NCBI RefSeq assembly: GCF_000813965.1
Contig: NZ_JWLI01000002.1
Coordinates: 1-64,000, forward strand
Length of the DNA stretch: 64,000 nucleotides
Direction: 5' to 3'
Source: Leisingera sp. ANG-M7
GTDB lineage: Bacteria > Pseudomonadota > Alphaproteobacteria > Rhodobacterales > Rhodobacteraceae
In this document: positions 15,362 to 23,362 of the stretch, piece after piece
Numbering within the stretch: the first letter of the stretch is position 1
How the letters are laid out: the number at the start of each line of letters is the position of its first letter
The notes under the pieces: model-generated
Database searches by the model: none
What the model was told of the DNA's origin: nothing
What the model saw: only the letters and a program-made list of their open reading frames with translations
Translations under genes and position numbers: made by a program

Positions 15362-17020
15362 TCATTCAGCCGCCAAGGGCCAGTTTTCATTATCTTCCAG
15401 AACCATTTCCGCCCCGCGGGCTGCCAGCATCATGGTGGGCGCATTGGTGTTGCCGGAGGTCACATTGGGAAACGATGAGGCGTCGATCACCCGCAAACCC
15501 GCCATCCCATGCACCCTGAGCCGCGCATCCAGCACCGAGTCGGTTGCAGTATGCCCCATCCGGCACGTGCAGCTTGCATGAAACACGCTGCCTGCGCGCT
15601 CGCGGAAGTTCTCCAGCAGCGCCGTGTCATCCATTCCGGCGATATCCGGCACCCGCCGCTCTCGCGTGACCCGTTTCATCGCCGGGGTGGCGGCCAGCGC
15701 CTGCAGCAGATGGCTGGCACGGATTGCGGTTGCCTTGTCTTCCGCCGCCGACAATGAGTTCGGCTCAATCATGGGTGCCTGCGCAGGATCCGCAGACTGG
15801 ATAGTGATCTGTCCGCGGCTGACCGGGCGGCTCGGCTGCACGCACAGCAGGAAGCCGTTGTCCCTGTCGATCTGCGGCTTGCCATTTGCCTGCGTCGAGT
15901 AAGACGCCGGGTTGCAATAAACCTGCACATCCGGCAGTGCTGCGCCCGCCGTGCGGACAAAGCCGCTGCACTGATTGACCGGCACGCTCAGCGGTCCCTT
16001 GCGGGTCAGCACATACTGCAGACCGGCCTTCACCTGCTTGGCAAAACTGCCCAGCCGGTCGTTCAGCGTCGCAGTATTGGCCCAGTAGAAATGCGAGACC
16101 GCCAGGTGGTCCTGCAGCCCCTGCCCCACCTGCGGCAGGTCATGCGCCACCTGGATACCATGGCGGTGCAGCAGCGCCGCAGGACCAATGCCAGAGAGTT
16201 GCAAAAGCTGCGGAGAGTTCACCGCGCCCGCGCTCAGGATCACTTCGCGCGCCGCCAGGGCGGTTTGCGGCTGGCCCTTCACCCGGAAGGCCACGCCGGT
16301 GGCGCGCCCGCCGCTGGTCAGCACCTTCTCCACCAGCGCACCGCTGATCACCGTCAGGTTGCCGCGCTTCATCGCGGGCCGCAGGAAGGCATCCGCCGAG
16401 GACCAGCGCCGCCCGTCCTTCACCGTGCTGCGGACATACCCCATGCCCTCGCCGGGCAGCGTATTGGCGCCATCCTCCGCCGCGGCGTTCATGTCCGGCA
16501 GAAACGGCCAGCCCATGTCCTGCCCAGCGGCCAGAAAGTTTCCGGCAAAGGGGTGCATCCGCTCGCTGAGGTCGGTAACGCGCACCGGCCCCGTCCCGCG
16601 CAAGCGGCGGCGGCCCTGGTGCCATTCATCGTTTGTTTCCAGCGCCTCATAGCTGCGGCGCACGTTGTCCCAGCCCCAGCCGGTGGCGCCTGCGGCCTCC
16701 CAGTCGTCGAAATCATGCGGCAGCCCGCGCACATGGGCCATCGCGTTGATGGAGCTGGAGCCGCCCAGCACCTTGCCTCGCGGCCAATAGGCGGCACGCC
16801 CGTTCAGCCCCGGGTCCGCCGCGGCGGAGTAGCGCCAGTTCACCTTCGGATCCGAGAAGGTGAAGCCATAGCCAACCGGGATCTTGATCCAGAACCGCCG
16901 GTCGCTGCCGCCAGCCTCGATCAGCAGCACCTTGTAGCGGCCATTGGCGGTCAGCCGGTCGGCCAGCACACAGCCGGCCGAACCGGCGCCCACGATGATG
17001 AAGTCGAATGTCTGCGCCAT
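15362..17020 (-). CDS. GMC-family FAD oxidoreductase (choline-dehydrogenase type)
   Basis: A 552-residue protein with the N-terminal ADP-binding motif FDFIIVGAGSAGCVLADRL and EAGGSD. The GMC signature PRGKVLGGSSSINAMAHVRG is at about residues 84-103, and the second signature GAVNSPQLLQLSGIGP follows in the middle. The C-terminus has VFHASCTCRMG and VIDASSFPNVTSGNTNAPTMMLA, which hold the catalytic His/Asn region. BetA, alcohol dehydrogenases and other polyol oxidases share this layout. It probably oxidises an alcohol group on an amino alcohol or sugar-like intermediate at the membrane. It is divergent from the LysR gene at 17126, which is its likely regulator, and is followed by the enolase-family gene. 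Confidence 0.88.
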   Translation of the reverse strand: MAQTFDFIIVGAGSAGCVLADRLTANGRYKVLLIEAGGSDRRFWIKIPVGYGFTFSDPKVNWRYSAAADPGLNGRAAYWPRGKVLGGSSSINAMAHVRGLPHDFDDWEAAGATGWGWDNVRRSYEALETNDEWHQGRRRLRGTGPVRVTDLSERMHPFAGNFLAAGQDMGWPFLPDMNAAAEDGANTLPGEGMGYVRSTVKDGRRWSSADAFLRPAMKRGNLTVISGALVEKVLTSGGRATGVAFRVKGQPQTALAAREVILSAGAVNSPQLLQLSGIGPAALLHRHGIQVAHDLPQVGQGLQDHLAVSHFYWANTATLNDRLGSFAKQVKAGLQYVLTRKGPLSVPVNQCSGFVRTAGAALPDVQVYCNPASYSTQANGKPQIDRDNGFLLCVQPSRPVSRGQITIQSADPAQAPMIEPNSLSAAEDKATAIRASHLLQALAATPAMKRVTRERRVPDIAGMDDTALLENFRERAGSVFHASCTCRMGHTATDSVLDARLRVHGMAGLRVIDASSFPNVTSGNTNAPTMMLAARGAEMVLEDNENWPLAAE

Positions 17021-17076
17021 GGCATGCCCGGTCCGTTTGTCTCCCTTCAGATTGCGCAGCGCCTTAGATATAAATC

Positions 17077-17089
17077 AAACAATGTGTTT
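17077..17089. promoter_or_regulatory. Possible LysR box between divergent GMC and LysR genes
   Basis: The 105-bp divergent region is AT-rich around 17065-17115 and contains the interrupted palindrome AAACA-ATG-TGTTT (17077-17089). LysR proteins often bind such dyads in shared promoters. The match is short, so support is limited. Confidence 0.35.
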
Positions 17090-17125
17090 TGCCCCTATGA
17101 CTTAACTGTGCTTAAAGCTTGTGCC

Positions 17126-18013
17126 ATGACCGACCTGCCCCACGTAACTTGGCTCAAGGCCTTCGAGGCCGCGGCACGGCTGAACAGTTTCTCCGCCGCG
17201 GCGGAGGAGCTGGGTCTTACGCCCGCTGCCATCAGCCAGCAGATCCGCCTGCTGGAGAAGCACCTGAACACCCAGCTGTTCAAACGGCTGCCGCGCGGGG
17301 TGGCGCTCACTGACACCGGCCAGGCCTATGCCCAGCCGATCCGTAAATCCTTCATCGACATGCAGCAGGCCACTGCCGGGTTGTTCGGCAAGAAACGCAA
17401 GCGGGTTGTCAGAGTGCGGGCCTCGATTTCCTGCGCGGCCCTTGTCATTGCGCCCCAGCTTGGCCGCTTTCAAGCGGCCCACCCGGATATTCTGGTGCAG
17501 CTGACCACATCGATCTGGGCCAACCGGTTCGATGAGGAAGGGCTGGACATCGACATCCGCTATGGCGGCGACTGGCAGGAGAGCGACGTTTTGCACCTGG
17601 GCCACGAGAACGCGGTACCGGTCTGCAGCCCCGCCTACCTGCACGATCTGGGCGGCAGCCCGTCCATCCATGATCTGGCCGGGTCCGATGTGGTGCAGAT
17701 CTTCGGCTCGGAAACCGACTGGGGCCGCCTGTCAGAGCTGCACGGGCTGAACCTGCAGACACCGTCGGACTGGCTCAAGGCGGATTCCTCCCTGCTGGCG
17801 CTGCAGACCATCGCGGCAGGCCACGGGGTGACGATGGTGCTGGAAAGCTTTGCCCGGCAGTACATTGAGCAGGGGCTGGTGGTGGTTCCGACGGCCTACA
17901 AACTGCCGAAACGGCGCTCGCATTACATCGTGATCAACGACAGGGCGGGCCAGCGGGAGGAGGTCAAATCCTTCTGCAATTGGCTCATGGCGTTGTATCA
18001 CGCGCTGGTCTGA
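17126..18013 (+). CDS. LysR-family transcriptional regulator (GcvA type)
   Basis: A 295-residue protein with an N-terminal winged helix (residues 4-62: HVTWLKAFEAAARLNSF, then TPAAISQQIRLLEKHLNTQLFKRLPRG) and a PBP2-type effector domain with the GcvA-type blocks DIDIRYGGDW and CSPAYLHDLGG. The start at 17126 follows an AT-rich stretch; the frame stays open far upstream across the GMC gene, but that part is its antisense shadow. Divergent transcription from the GMC/enolase pair suggests it controls them. The effector is unknown. No strong ribosome site is visible. Confidence 0.88.
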   Translation: MTDLPHVTWLKAFEAAARLNSFSAAAEELGLTPAAISQQIRLLEKHLNTQLFKRLPRGVALTDTGQAYAQPIRKSFIDMQQATAGLFGKKRKRVVRVRASISCAALVIAPQLGRFQAAHPDILVQLTTSIWANRFDEEGLDIDIRYGGDWQESDVLHLGHENAVPVCSPAYLHDLGGSPSIHDLAGSDVVQIFGSETDWGRLSELHGLNLQTPSDWLKADSSLLALQTIAAGHGVTMVLESFARQYIEQGLVVVPTAYKLPKRRSHYIVINDRAGQREEVKSFCNWLMALYHALV

Positions 18014-18055
18014 AGCGGTTTTCGACCCATTTTCGCTGCGGCGGTTGAGGCTTTG

Positions 18056-19171
18056 CTATTCCAGCAGAGCGTCCAGAGACGCGGCCATAGCGTTCCACAA
18101 TTCCTCTGCCGGTTCAGTGCCAACCGAAATGCGGATAAACCCCGGCGCCACCGCATCACCCCAGCGGGCGCGGCGCTCAGCCGAGGTATGCACCCCGCCA
18201 AACGACGTTGCGGAGCGGATCAGCGGGCAGGTGTTGATGAAGGCATCGGCCTGTTCGGCGCTGTCCAGGGTGATGGAAATCAGAAAGCCGAACCGCGCCA
18301 TCTGCTGTTTCGCCAGCTCATGCGAGGGATCGGATTTCAGCCCCGGAAAGCGGATCGCCTGCACCAGCGGATGCGCGGCCAGCCGTCCGGCCAGCACCTC
18401 AGCGGTGCTGCACATCCGGTCAAATCGGACGTCCAGTGTTTCCAGGCCCCGGTGCGCCAGCCAGGCCTCCTGCGGGCCGGGAATGCCGCCGCCGAACTGG
18501 CGCCATTCGCGCGCGGCCTGCAGCAGATCCGCGTTACGGGTGGCCAGATGCCCCATCAGCACATCCGAATGCCCGCCCGGTGCCTTAGTGTCGGATGCCA
18601 CAACCACATCCGCGCCCAGCTCCAGCGGGCGCTGGCCCAGCGGTGTCATGGTGGTGTTGTCGACGATCAGCAGCCCGCCCGCAGCGTGCACCGCTTCCGC
18701 AATCGCACGCAAGTCGCAGAGGTCCAGTCCAGGGTTCGAAGGTGTTTCCGCAAAAACAACGTCAAAGCCTTCAAAATCGCCCAGGGCAAATGCGGTGGTG
18801 GGGCGCTGGTGCACGTCAACACCGAGCTTCTGCAAAAACCTCTCACTGAGGCGCCGGGTGACGTAATATCCGTCCGACGGGATAAGAATGCGCGAGCCAG
18901 CCTTGACCGTCGCAAACAGCGAGGCCGAGATTGCGGCCATGCCCGACGGAAAGGCCAGCGTTGGCGCGTCCTCCAGGTAGCCCAGCACATGCTCCAGATG
19001 CTCCCAGGTCGCATTATCCACCCGGCCATAACTGGGGCCGCCGGCCCAGTCGCCCGGCAGGTGGTACATGGAGCTTTGCGTCAAAGGCAGCGCCACCGGA
19101 TCGCCCTCAGACAGCGTGTTGCCACGCAAATGCAGCATGGCGCCGGGTTTGGGAGCGGTGGGAGTGTCCAT
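18056..19171 (-). CDS. Cys/Met-metabolism PLP-dependent enzyme (cystathionine lyase-like)
   Basis: A 371-residue fold-type I PLP enzyme. It shows PLTQSSMYHLP, SYGRVDNATWEHLE (the Tyr/Arg phosphate-binding region), FPSGMAAISASL, VDNTTMTP with Asp171, and the lysine motif SDTKAPGGHSDVLMG with Lys196 as the internal aldimine. Canonical cystathionine lyases and methionine gamma-lyases have S-x-TKY-x-x-GHSD; here the Tyr is Ala followed by Pro, which departs from the classical consensus. Beta- or gamma-elimination on a sulfur or related amino acid is probable, but the exact reaction is not predictable. It converges on the LysR gene, with 42 bp between them. No clear operon partner is present. Confidence 0.82.
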   Translation of the reverse strand: MDTPTAPKPGAMLHLRGNTLSEGDPVALPLTQSSMYHLPGDWAGGPSYGRVDNATWEHLEHVLGYLEDAPTLAFPSGMAAISASLFATVKAGSRILIPSDGYYVTRRLSERFLQKLGVDVHQRPTTAFALGDFEGFDVVFAETPSNPGLDLCDLRAIAEAVHAAGGLLIVDNTTMTPLGQRPLELGADVVVASDTKAPGGHSDVLMGHLATRNADLLQAAREWRQFGGGIPGPQEAWLAHRGLETLDVRFDRMCSTAEVLAGRLAAHPLVQAIRFPGLKSDPSHELAKQQMARFGFLISITLDSAEQADAFINTCPLIRSATSFGGVHTSAERRARWGDAVAPGFIRISVGTEPAEELWNAMAASLDALLE

Positions 19172-19287
19172 GCGGCTGCGCCTTTCGTGACTGGTGGTTC
19201 CGCAAATTCATAGCGGGCACGCCGCAAAAGAGACAAGACCGGAAACGCACTGGTCCCGGCCTGTGATACTTTCCGTTTTGTTCGCCC

Positions 19288-20979
19288 TCACCCCATCCAG
19301 CGCCGGACCGGCGCGGCGGACTCTTCCAGCGCCTGGCAGACTACGTCGATCAGGGTCGGGCCATCATGGGCAAAGGCTTCCTTGATGGCGCTGTCCAGAT
19401 CTTCCGGTCGCTCTACCCACCAGGTCTTAACCCCGAACGCTTCAGCCACTGCCGCGTGGTTGGTGCGGTTGAAGTCCACATTGTAGTACCGCTTGCCGCA
19501 GTCGTCGCGCTGGCTGGCTTTGATCCAGCCAAAGTTGGCATTGGAGAACACCACATAGGTGATCGGCGCGTTGCAGCGCACCACGGTTTCCAGCTCGCCG
19601 CAGGTAAAGTTGAAGGAGCCGTCGCCCATCATCCCCACGACCTTGGCTCCGGGCCGCCCGAACCAGGCGCCCAGTGACGCCGACAGCGAATACCCCAGCG
19701 CGCCATGCGCGCGGTTGGTGATGTACTGGCGGCCCGGGTGCTTTTGCTGTGAATAGGCGTTGTAATAGGGGCAGCTGGTGCCAGGGTCGGACACCACGAT
19801 GGCATCCTCGGGCAGGTTCTGGTTCAGCGCATAAATGATCTGCTCCGGCAGCACCTGGTCGGTCTTGCTGTGTGCCAGCTCCTCGAACTTGGCAAACTTG
19901 CGCTGTTTGATGTCGGCGATTTTCGAAGCAGCACCGAAACCCGGCAGGTTGCCCTCGCGGCCATCCAGATAGGCGTTCACCGCCTGCAAGCTGAGCTTCA
20001 GGTCTGCCACCACACCGACCTCGGTCAGGTAGTTGGCACCTATCACCATCGGATCATTGTCGAAATGCACGATGCGCTGGCCGGGTTTTGGCGCTTCCCA
20101 GCGCGAAGTGGTGGTGGACCCGGCGCGGCAGCCCATAAAGACAACCAGATCGGCGCCCTCCATCATCTCCCAGGTTTCATCGGTGCCGCCGTTGGAGCCG
20201 ACAACCCCCAGCGATTGCGGATGGGTGTCGGCGAGCGAGCCTTTGCCGGAGATCGAGGTGCCCACGGCGATGTCGAGGCGGGAGGCAAGCCTGCCCAGCT
20301 CCTCCATCGCGCCAGAGATCACCACGCCGCCGCCGCAGACGATCAGCGGCGATTTTGCGGACAGTATGGCCTCCACCGCGGCCTCTGCCACGCCCGGTTC
20401 CGGTGCCGCGCGGTAGGACGGGTAACTCTGATGCTTGGGGTCGCCCCAGATATCATCCGCCGGAACATCGTCATACTGGATGTCATAAGGCAGCCCCAGA
20501 TGCGCTGAGCCGGAGCGGCCGGTGGTCATCGCCCGGAATGCCTGGCGCACCATGCGCGGGATATGGTCGGCGCGCTTGATCACCGTGTTGAACTTGGTCA
20601 ACGGCCCCATCAGGACCTCCTGGTTGACCTCGGTCAGCGGGTATTTTCCGTAGGAGCCCACGGAAATGTCGGTGGTGATCGCCAGCACCGCATAGGAGCT
20701 TTCGTTGGCCTCGATCAGCCCCGGCAGGATATATGTGGCACCGCCGCCGGACGGACCCTCGCAGACCCCCACCCGGCCGGTCACGCGGGAAAACCCGTCG
20801 GCCATGTAAGCCGCGCTGCGCTCATCGCGGGTCAGGACATGGGTGATCCCGTGCTCCAGCCGGTTCATGGCATCGTAGAAGGGCAGCGTGGTGTCGCCGC
20901 ACAGGCCGAAGATATGGGTAACCCCATGCGCCTCAAGCGCACGCACCATCGCCTCTGCGCCATTCATCGTGTTCTTCAT
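19288..20979 (-). CDS. Thiamine-pyrophosphate enzyme (acetolactate synthase-like)
   Basis: A 563-residue protein with the three-domain layout of the POX/ALS family. The activating glutamate is Glu53 in TRDERSAAYMADGFSRVTG, and the TPP/magnesium motif GDG (residues 452-454) is followed by SNAN about 30 residues later. The start at 20979 is preceded by GGGAGG with an 8-base gap; the frame is open to 21036. It is unlike Xsc, Gcl or IlvB in its N-terminus, so the substrate is unknown; a 2-oxo acid decarboxylation or carboligation is expected. A dyad ACAATA-N8-TATTGT (21049-21068) lies in its promoter region. The LysR gene directly upstream on the same strand and the TRAP operon beyond it suggest a joint pathway. 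Confidence 0.83.
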   Translation of the reverse strand: MKNTMNGAEAMVRALEAHGVTHIFGLCGDTTLPFYDAMNRLEHGITHVLTRDERSAAYMADGFSRVTGRVGVCEGPSGGGATYILPGLIEANESSYAVLAITTDISVGSYGKYPLTEVNQEVLMGPLTKFNTVIKRADHIPRMVRQAFRAMTTGRSGSAHLGLPYDIQYDDVPADDIWGDPKHQSYPSYRAAPEPGVAEAAVEAILSAKSPLIVCGGGVVISGAMEELGRLASRLDIAVGTSISGKGSLADTHPQSLGVVGSNGGTDETWEMMEGADLVVFMGCRAGSTTTSRWEAPKPGQRIVHFDNDPMVIGANYLTEVGVVADLKLSLQAVNAYLDGREGNLPGFGAASKIADIKQRKFAKFEELAHSKTDQVLPEQIIYALNQNLPEDAIVVSDPGTSCPYYNAYSQQKHPGRQYITNRAHGALGYSLSASLGAWFGRPGAKVVGMMGDGSFNFTCGELETVVRCNAPITYVVFSNANFGWIKASQRDDCGKRYYNVDFNRTNHAAVAEAFGVKTWWVERPEDLDSAIKEAFAHDGPTLIDVVCQALEESAAPVRRWMG

Positions 20980-21048
20980 CGGGACCTCCCAAAGCCTGCA
21001 AAGATGCTGCCCCGGGGGGAGCCCGGGCTTCTGCACTCCAAACTGTAT

Positions 21049-21068
21049 ACAATAATGTAGGCTATTGT
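21049..21068. promoter_or_regulatory. Dyad upstream of the TPP-enzyme gene
   Basis: ACAATA (21049-21054) and TATTGT (21063-21068) form an inverted repeat with an 8-bp spacer, in an AT-rich stretch about 70 bp before the TPP-enzyme start. A regulator-binding site is possible. Confidence 0.35.
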
Positions 21069-21156
21069 GAAGGCAAAATACTCGCAGGCCTTCGTTTCAC
21101 TCTGCGGTTCACAGAGCAGAATTCCTGGTGTGAAAATTTTCTTCTAAAAACAACAG

Positions 21157-22080
21157 CTAATCTGACGCTGGCTCCAGCATGTCTGCCACGTATCCCCGCC
21201 AGGCATCGGCAAAACTGGCGGCAAGCTGTGACAGGGGGCGCTCGCTGGGGGTCAGGATCGAATAGCCAAAGGGAATCGCAGGGTCGAACGGCAGAAACCG
21301 GATCCGCGGCTCTCCCGCATTGCTGCGCCGGTAGCTTTCGGCGCTTAGCACGTCGACAACGGCGCAGGCCTGCCCCGCGGCGATGAAGTGGAACAGCGGT
21401 AGGAAATACTGCGCGTCATAGCGCAAGTTGAACTCGGAGCCGGCAGCAAGAAAGGCCTGTGAGGTGGCTTGGTAAGTGTTGTGGTCCGGTTGCAGTGCCC
21501 CCATCGGCTGGCCGTTCAGATCGGTGGCGGTGATCACACGGCGGCCAGCCAGCGGATGGCTGGCGGGCACTGCGCAGAGACAGTTGCTGGGCAGCTCTTC
21601 CGCCGTATACAACTTGCGGTCGCCGCGGAACCGGGTCATGTCGCAAAAACCGATGTCAAAGCTCCCGGCCGCCACCAAACTGCGCACCTGCGGCGAAGAG
21701 CGCGTCGCCAGCGTCACCCGCACCTCGGGTTTGCCAGCAACAAAACGGCTGATGAAATCCGGCAGCAGAAAGGTCGACGGGCCTGGCATCGCCACGATCC
21801 GGATCGAACCCTGCACCCGGTCGCGCATGTTGGCCAGGTTCTGCTGCGCGGTTTCCATCCGCGCCAGAATCTCCGTTGCCTCTTCCATCAGGTACTGCGC
21901 TTCGGGCACCGGAACCAGACGGCGGCCTTCGCGCAAAAACAGGGTAAGGCGCAGTTCCTCTTCCAGAGTCTTGATGGCAGCGCTGATGGCCGGCTGAGTG
22001 CGGTGCAGGTTGCGGGCCGCCTGGCTGACAGAGCCGGTCTTCATGACTTCGCGGAAAACCGCAAGTTGGTGGGAGTTCAT
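21157..22080 (-). CDS. LysR-family transcriptional regulator
   Basis: A 307-residue LysR protein. The N-terminal helix-turn-helix is residues 3-62 (QLAVFREVMKTGSVSQAARNL, then TQPAISAAIKTLEEELRLTLFLREGRR), followed by the effector domain with GSIRIVAMPGPSTFLLPDFI and FDIGFCDMTRF. AGGGCA lies upstream of the ATG. It is divergent from the TAXI-TRAP operon at 22234 and upstream of the TPP-enzyme gene on the same strand. A 13-bp inverted repeat in the divergent region (22104-22155) is its likely operator. The pair of targets would therefore be the TRAP transporter and perhaps the TPP enzyme. Confidence 0.88.
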   Translation of the reverse strand: MNSHQLAVFREVMKTGSVSQAARNLHRTQPAISAAIKTLEEELRLTLFLREGRRLVPVPEAQYLMEEATEILARMETAQQNLANMRDRVQGSIRIVAMPGPSTFLLPDFISRFVAGKPEVRVTLATRSSPQVRSLVAAGSFDIGFCDMTRFRGDRKLYTAEELPSNCLCAVPASHPLAGRRVITATDLNGQPMGALQPDHNTYQATSQAFLAAGSEFNLRYDAQYFLPLFHFIAAGQACAVVDVLSAESYRRSNAGEPRIRFLPFDPAIPFGYSILTPSERPLSQLAASFADAWRGYVADMLEPASD

Positions 22081-22103
22081 GATCTGCCCTCAGGCGTGAA
22101 GCT

Positions 22104-22155
22104 AACATAAATTCAATCTATATATACAGTACAATTTTAAATTTGAACTTATGTT
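22104..22155. promoter_or_regulatory. Long inverted repeat in the LysR/TRAP divergent promoter
   Basis: AACATAAATTCAA (22104-22116) and TTGAACTTATGTT (22143-22155) match as inverted repeats in 12 of 13 positions, with a 26-bp AT-rich spacer that holds TATATATAC. It lies 24 bp from the LysR start and 79 bp from the TAXI start and is the best operator candidate for this LysR. Confidence 0.6.
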
Positions 22156-22233
22156 TTACCTTACTCATGATGCAAAGATCACAGGTGAGCGCTGCGCGCG
22201 AGGAGACGCAGCCAATACTCCAGGGAGGAAATT

Positions 22234-23244
22234 ATGGGGTTTTTCAAGAAACTGACCGGGGCGGCATTGGCCTGCACCATGCTGACCGGCGCCGCTGTGG
22301 CGCAGGACATGACCTTTTTCCGCATCGGTACCGGCGGTGCAGGCGGCACCTATTTCCCGATCGGCGGCATTATCGCCAACGCGATTTCCAACCCGCCGGG
22401 CTCGCGCGCCTGTGACGAGGGTGGCAACTGCGGCGTGCCAGGCCTTGTCGCGATGGCGCAGTCGACCAATGCCTCCGCGCACAACGTGAACGCCATCCAG
22501 GCGGGCCAGATGGAAGCAGGCCTGTCCGGTGCCGCAACCCTGCATTTCGCCTATCACGGCAAGGGCAAGTTCGAGGGCAACGCCAAGCCCGATCTGCGGG
22601 TGATCGCCAACCTGTTCCCGGAGGACCTGCATTTGGTGCTGCCTAAGGGCCATTCGCTGGGCGGGCTCGCCGATCTGAAGGGCAAGCGCGTCGGCATCGC
22701 CCAGGCCGGGTCCGGCACCCAGATCGCAGTGGAGCTGATCCTGAATGACCACGGCGTCAACCGCGACAACATCGACGAGGCGGAGCTGAACAACGCCCAG
22801 TCCGCCGAGCGTATCGCCGACGGCCAGCTGGACGCATATTTCTACGCCGCCGGCACGCCTGTCGCGGCGATGATCCAGCTCGACAACACCAAGGGCATGG
22901 AGCTGCACAACTGGTCCGAGGAAGAGATTAAGCAGGCCAATACCACCGTGCCTTACTATATCCCCTCAACCATTCCGGCAGGCACCTACCCGGGTGTGGG
23001 CTATGATGTAAACACCGTGGCGGTCTCCGGCATGCTGGTCACCAATGCCAACATGTCGGAAGATCTGATCTATGAGATCACCAAGGCGATGTGGTCCGAC
23101 ACCGCACGCAAATTGCTGGACAACGGCCACCCCAAGGGCAAAGCGATCACCCTGGAAACTGCGCTGGACGGCGTCGAGGGCATCGGTGTGCCGCTGCATC
23201 CGGGCGCTGAGCGTTTCTACCGCGAAATCGGCATGCTCAAGTAA
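22234..23244 (+). CDS. TAXI-family TRAP transporter substrate-binding protein
   Basis: A 336-residue exported protein with a signal peptide (about residues 1-23, ending AVA-QD). The mature start FFRIGTGGAGGTYFPIGGIIANAIS is the diagnostic TAXI motif. Other blocks are DLKGKRVGIAQAGSGTQIAVELIL and DAYFYAAGTP. It delivers an organic acid, typically an amino acid, to the fused TRAP permease at 23363. The start at 22234 has AGGGAGGAA directly upstream. A hairpin with a T-run at 23260-23294 separates it from the permease, so more binding protein than permease is probably made. The downstream amino-acid oxidase and racemase suggest an amino acid or betaine-derived acid as the ligand. Confidence 0.92.
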   Translation: MGFFKKLTGAALACTMLTGAAVAQDMTFFRIGTGGAGGTYFPIGGIIANAISNPPGSRACDEGGNCGVPGLVAMAQSTNASAHNVNAIQAGQMEAGLSGAATLHFAYHGKGKFEGNAKPDLRVIANLFPEDLHLVLPKGHSLGGLADLKGKRVGIAQAGSGTQIAVELILNDHGVNRDNIDEAELNNAQSAERIADGQLDAYFYAAGTPVAAMIQLDNTKGMELHNWSEEEIKQANTTVPYYIPSTIPAGTYPGVGYDVNTVAVSGMLVTNANMSEDLIYEITKAMWSDTARKLLDNGHPKGKAITLETALDGVEGIGVPLHPGAERFYREIGMLK

Positions 23245-23259
23245 ACCTCCCCTGAACTG

Positions 23260-23294
23260 CGGCAGCAGGGTGCGCCTTGCTGCCGTTTTTGTTT
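23260..23294 (+). terminator. Partial terminator/attenuator between binding protein and permease
   Basis: CGGCAGCAGGG (23260-23270) pairs with CCTTGCTGCCG (23275-23285), with one G-T pair and a TGCG loop, followed by TTTTTGTTT. It is a good intrinsic terminator shape inside the TRAP operon, so partial read-through would lower permease expression relative to the binding protein. Confidence 0.7.
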
Positions 23295-23362
23295 CCCGGC
23301 GCCCCTGTCCGCAATGCGGGTGAATGGCGCGCGCCGGCACGGCCCCCGGACTGGAGACCCCG

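Noticed and set aside
16091-17125. Upstream extension of the LysR gene at 17126
   Set aside because: The extra 345 codons overlap the GMC oxidoreductase in antisense; the LysR helix-turn-helix starts normally from the ATG at 17126.
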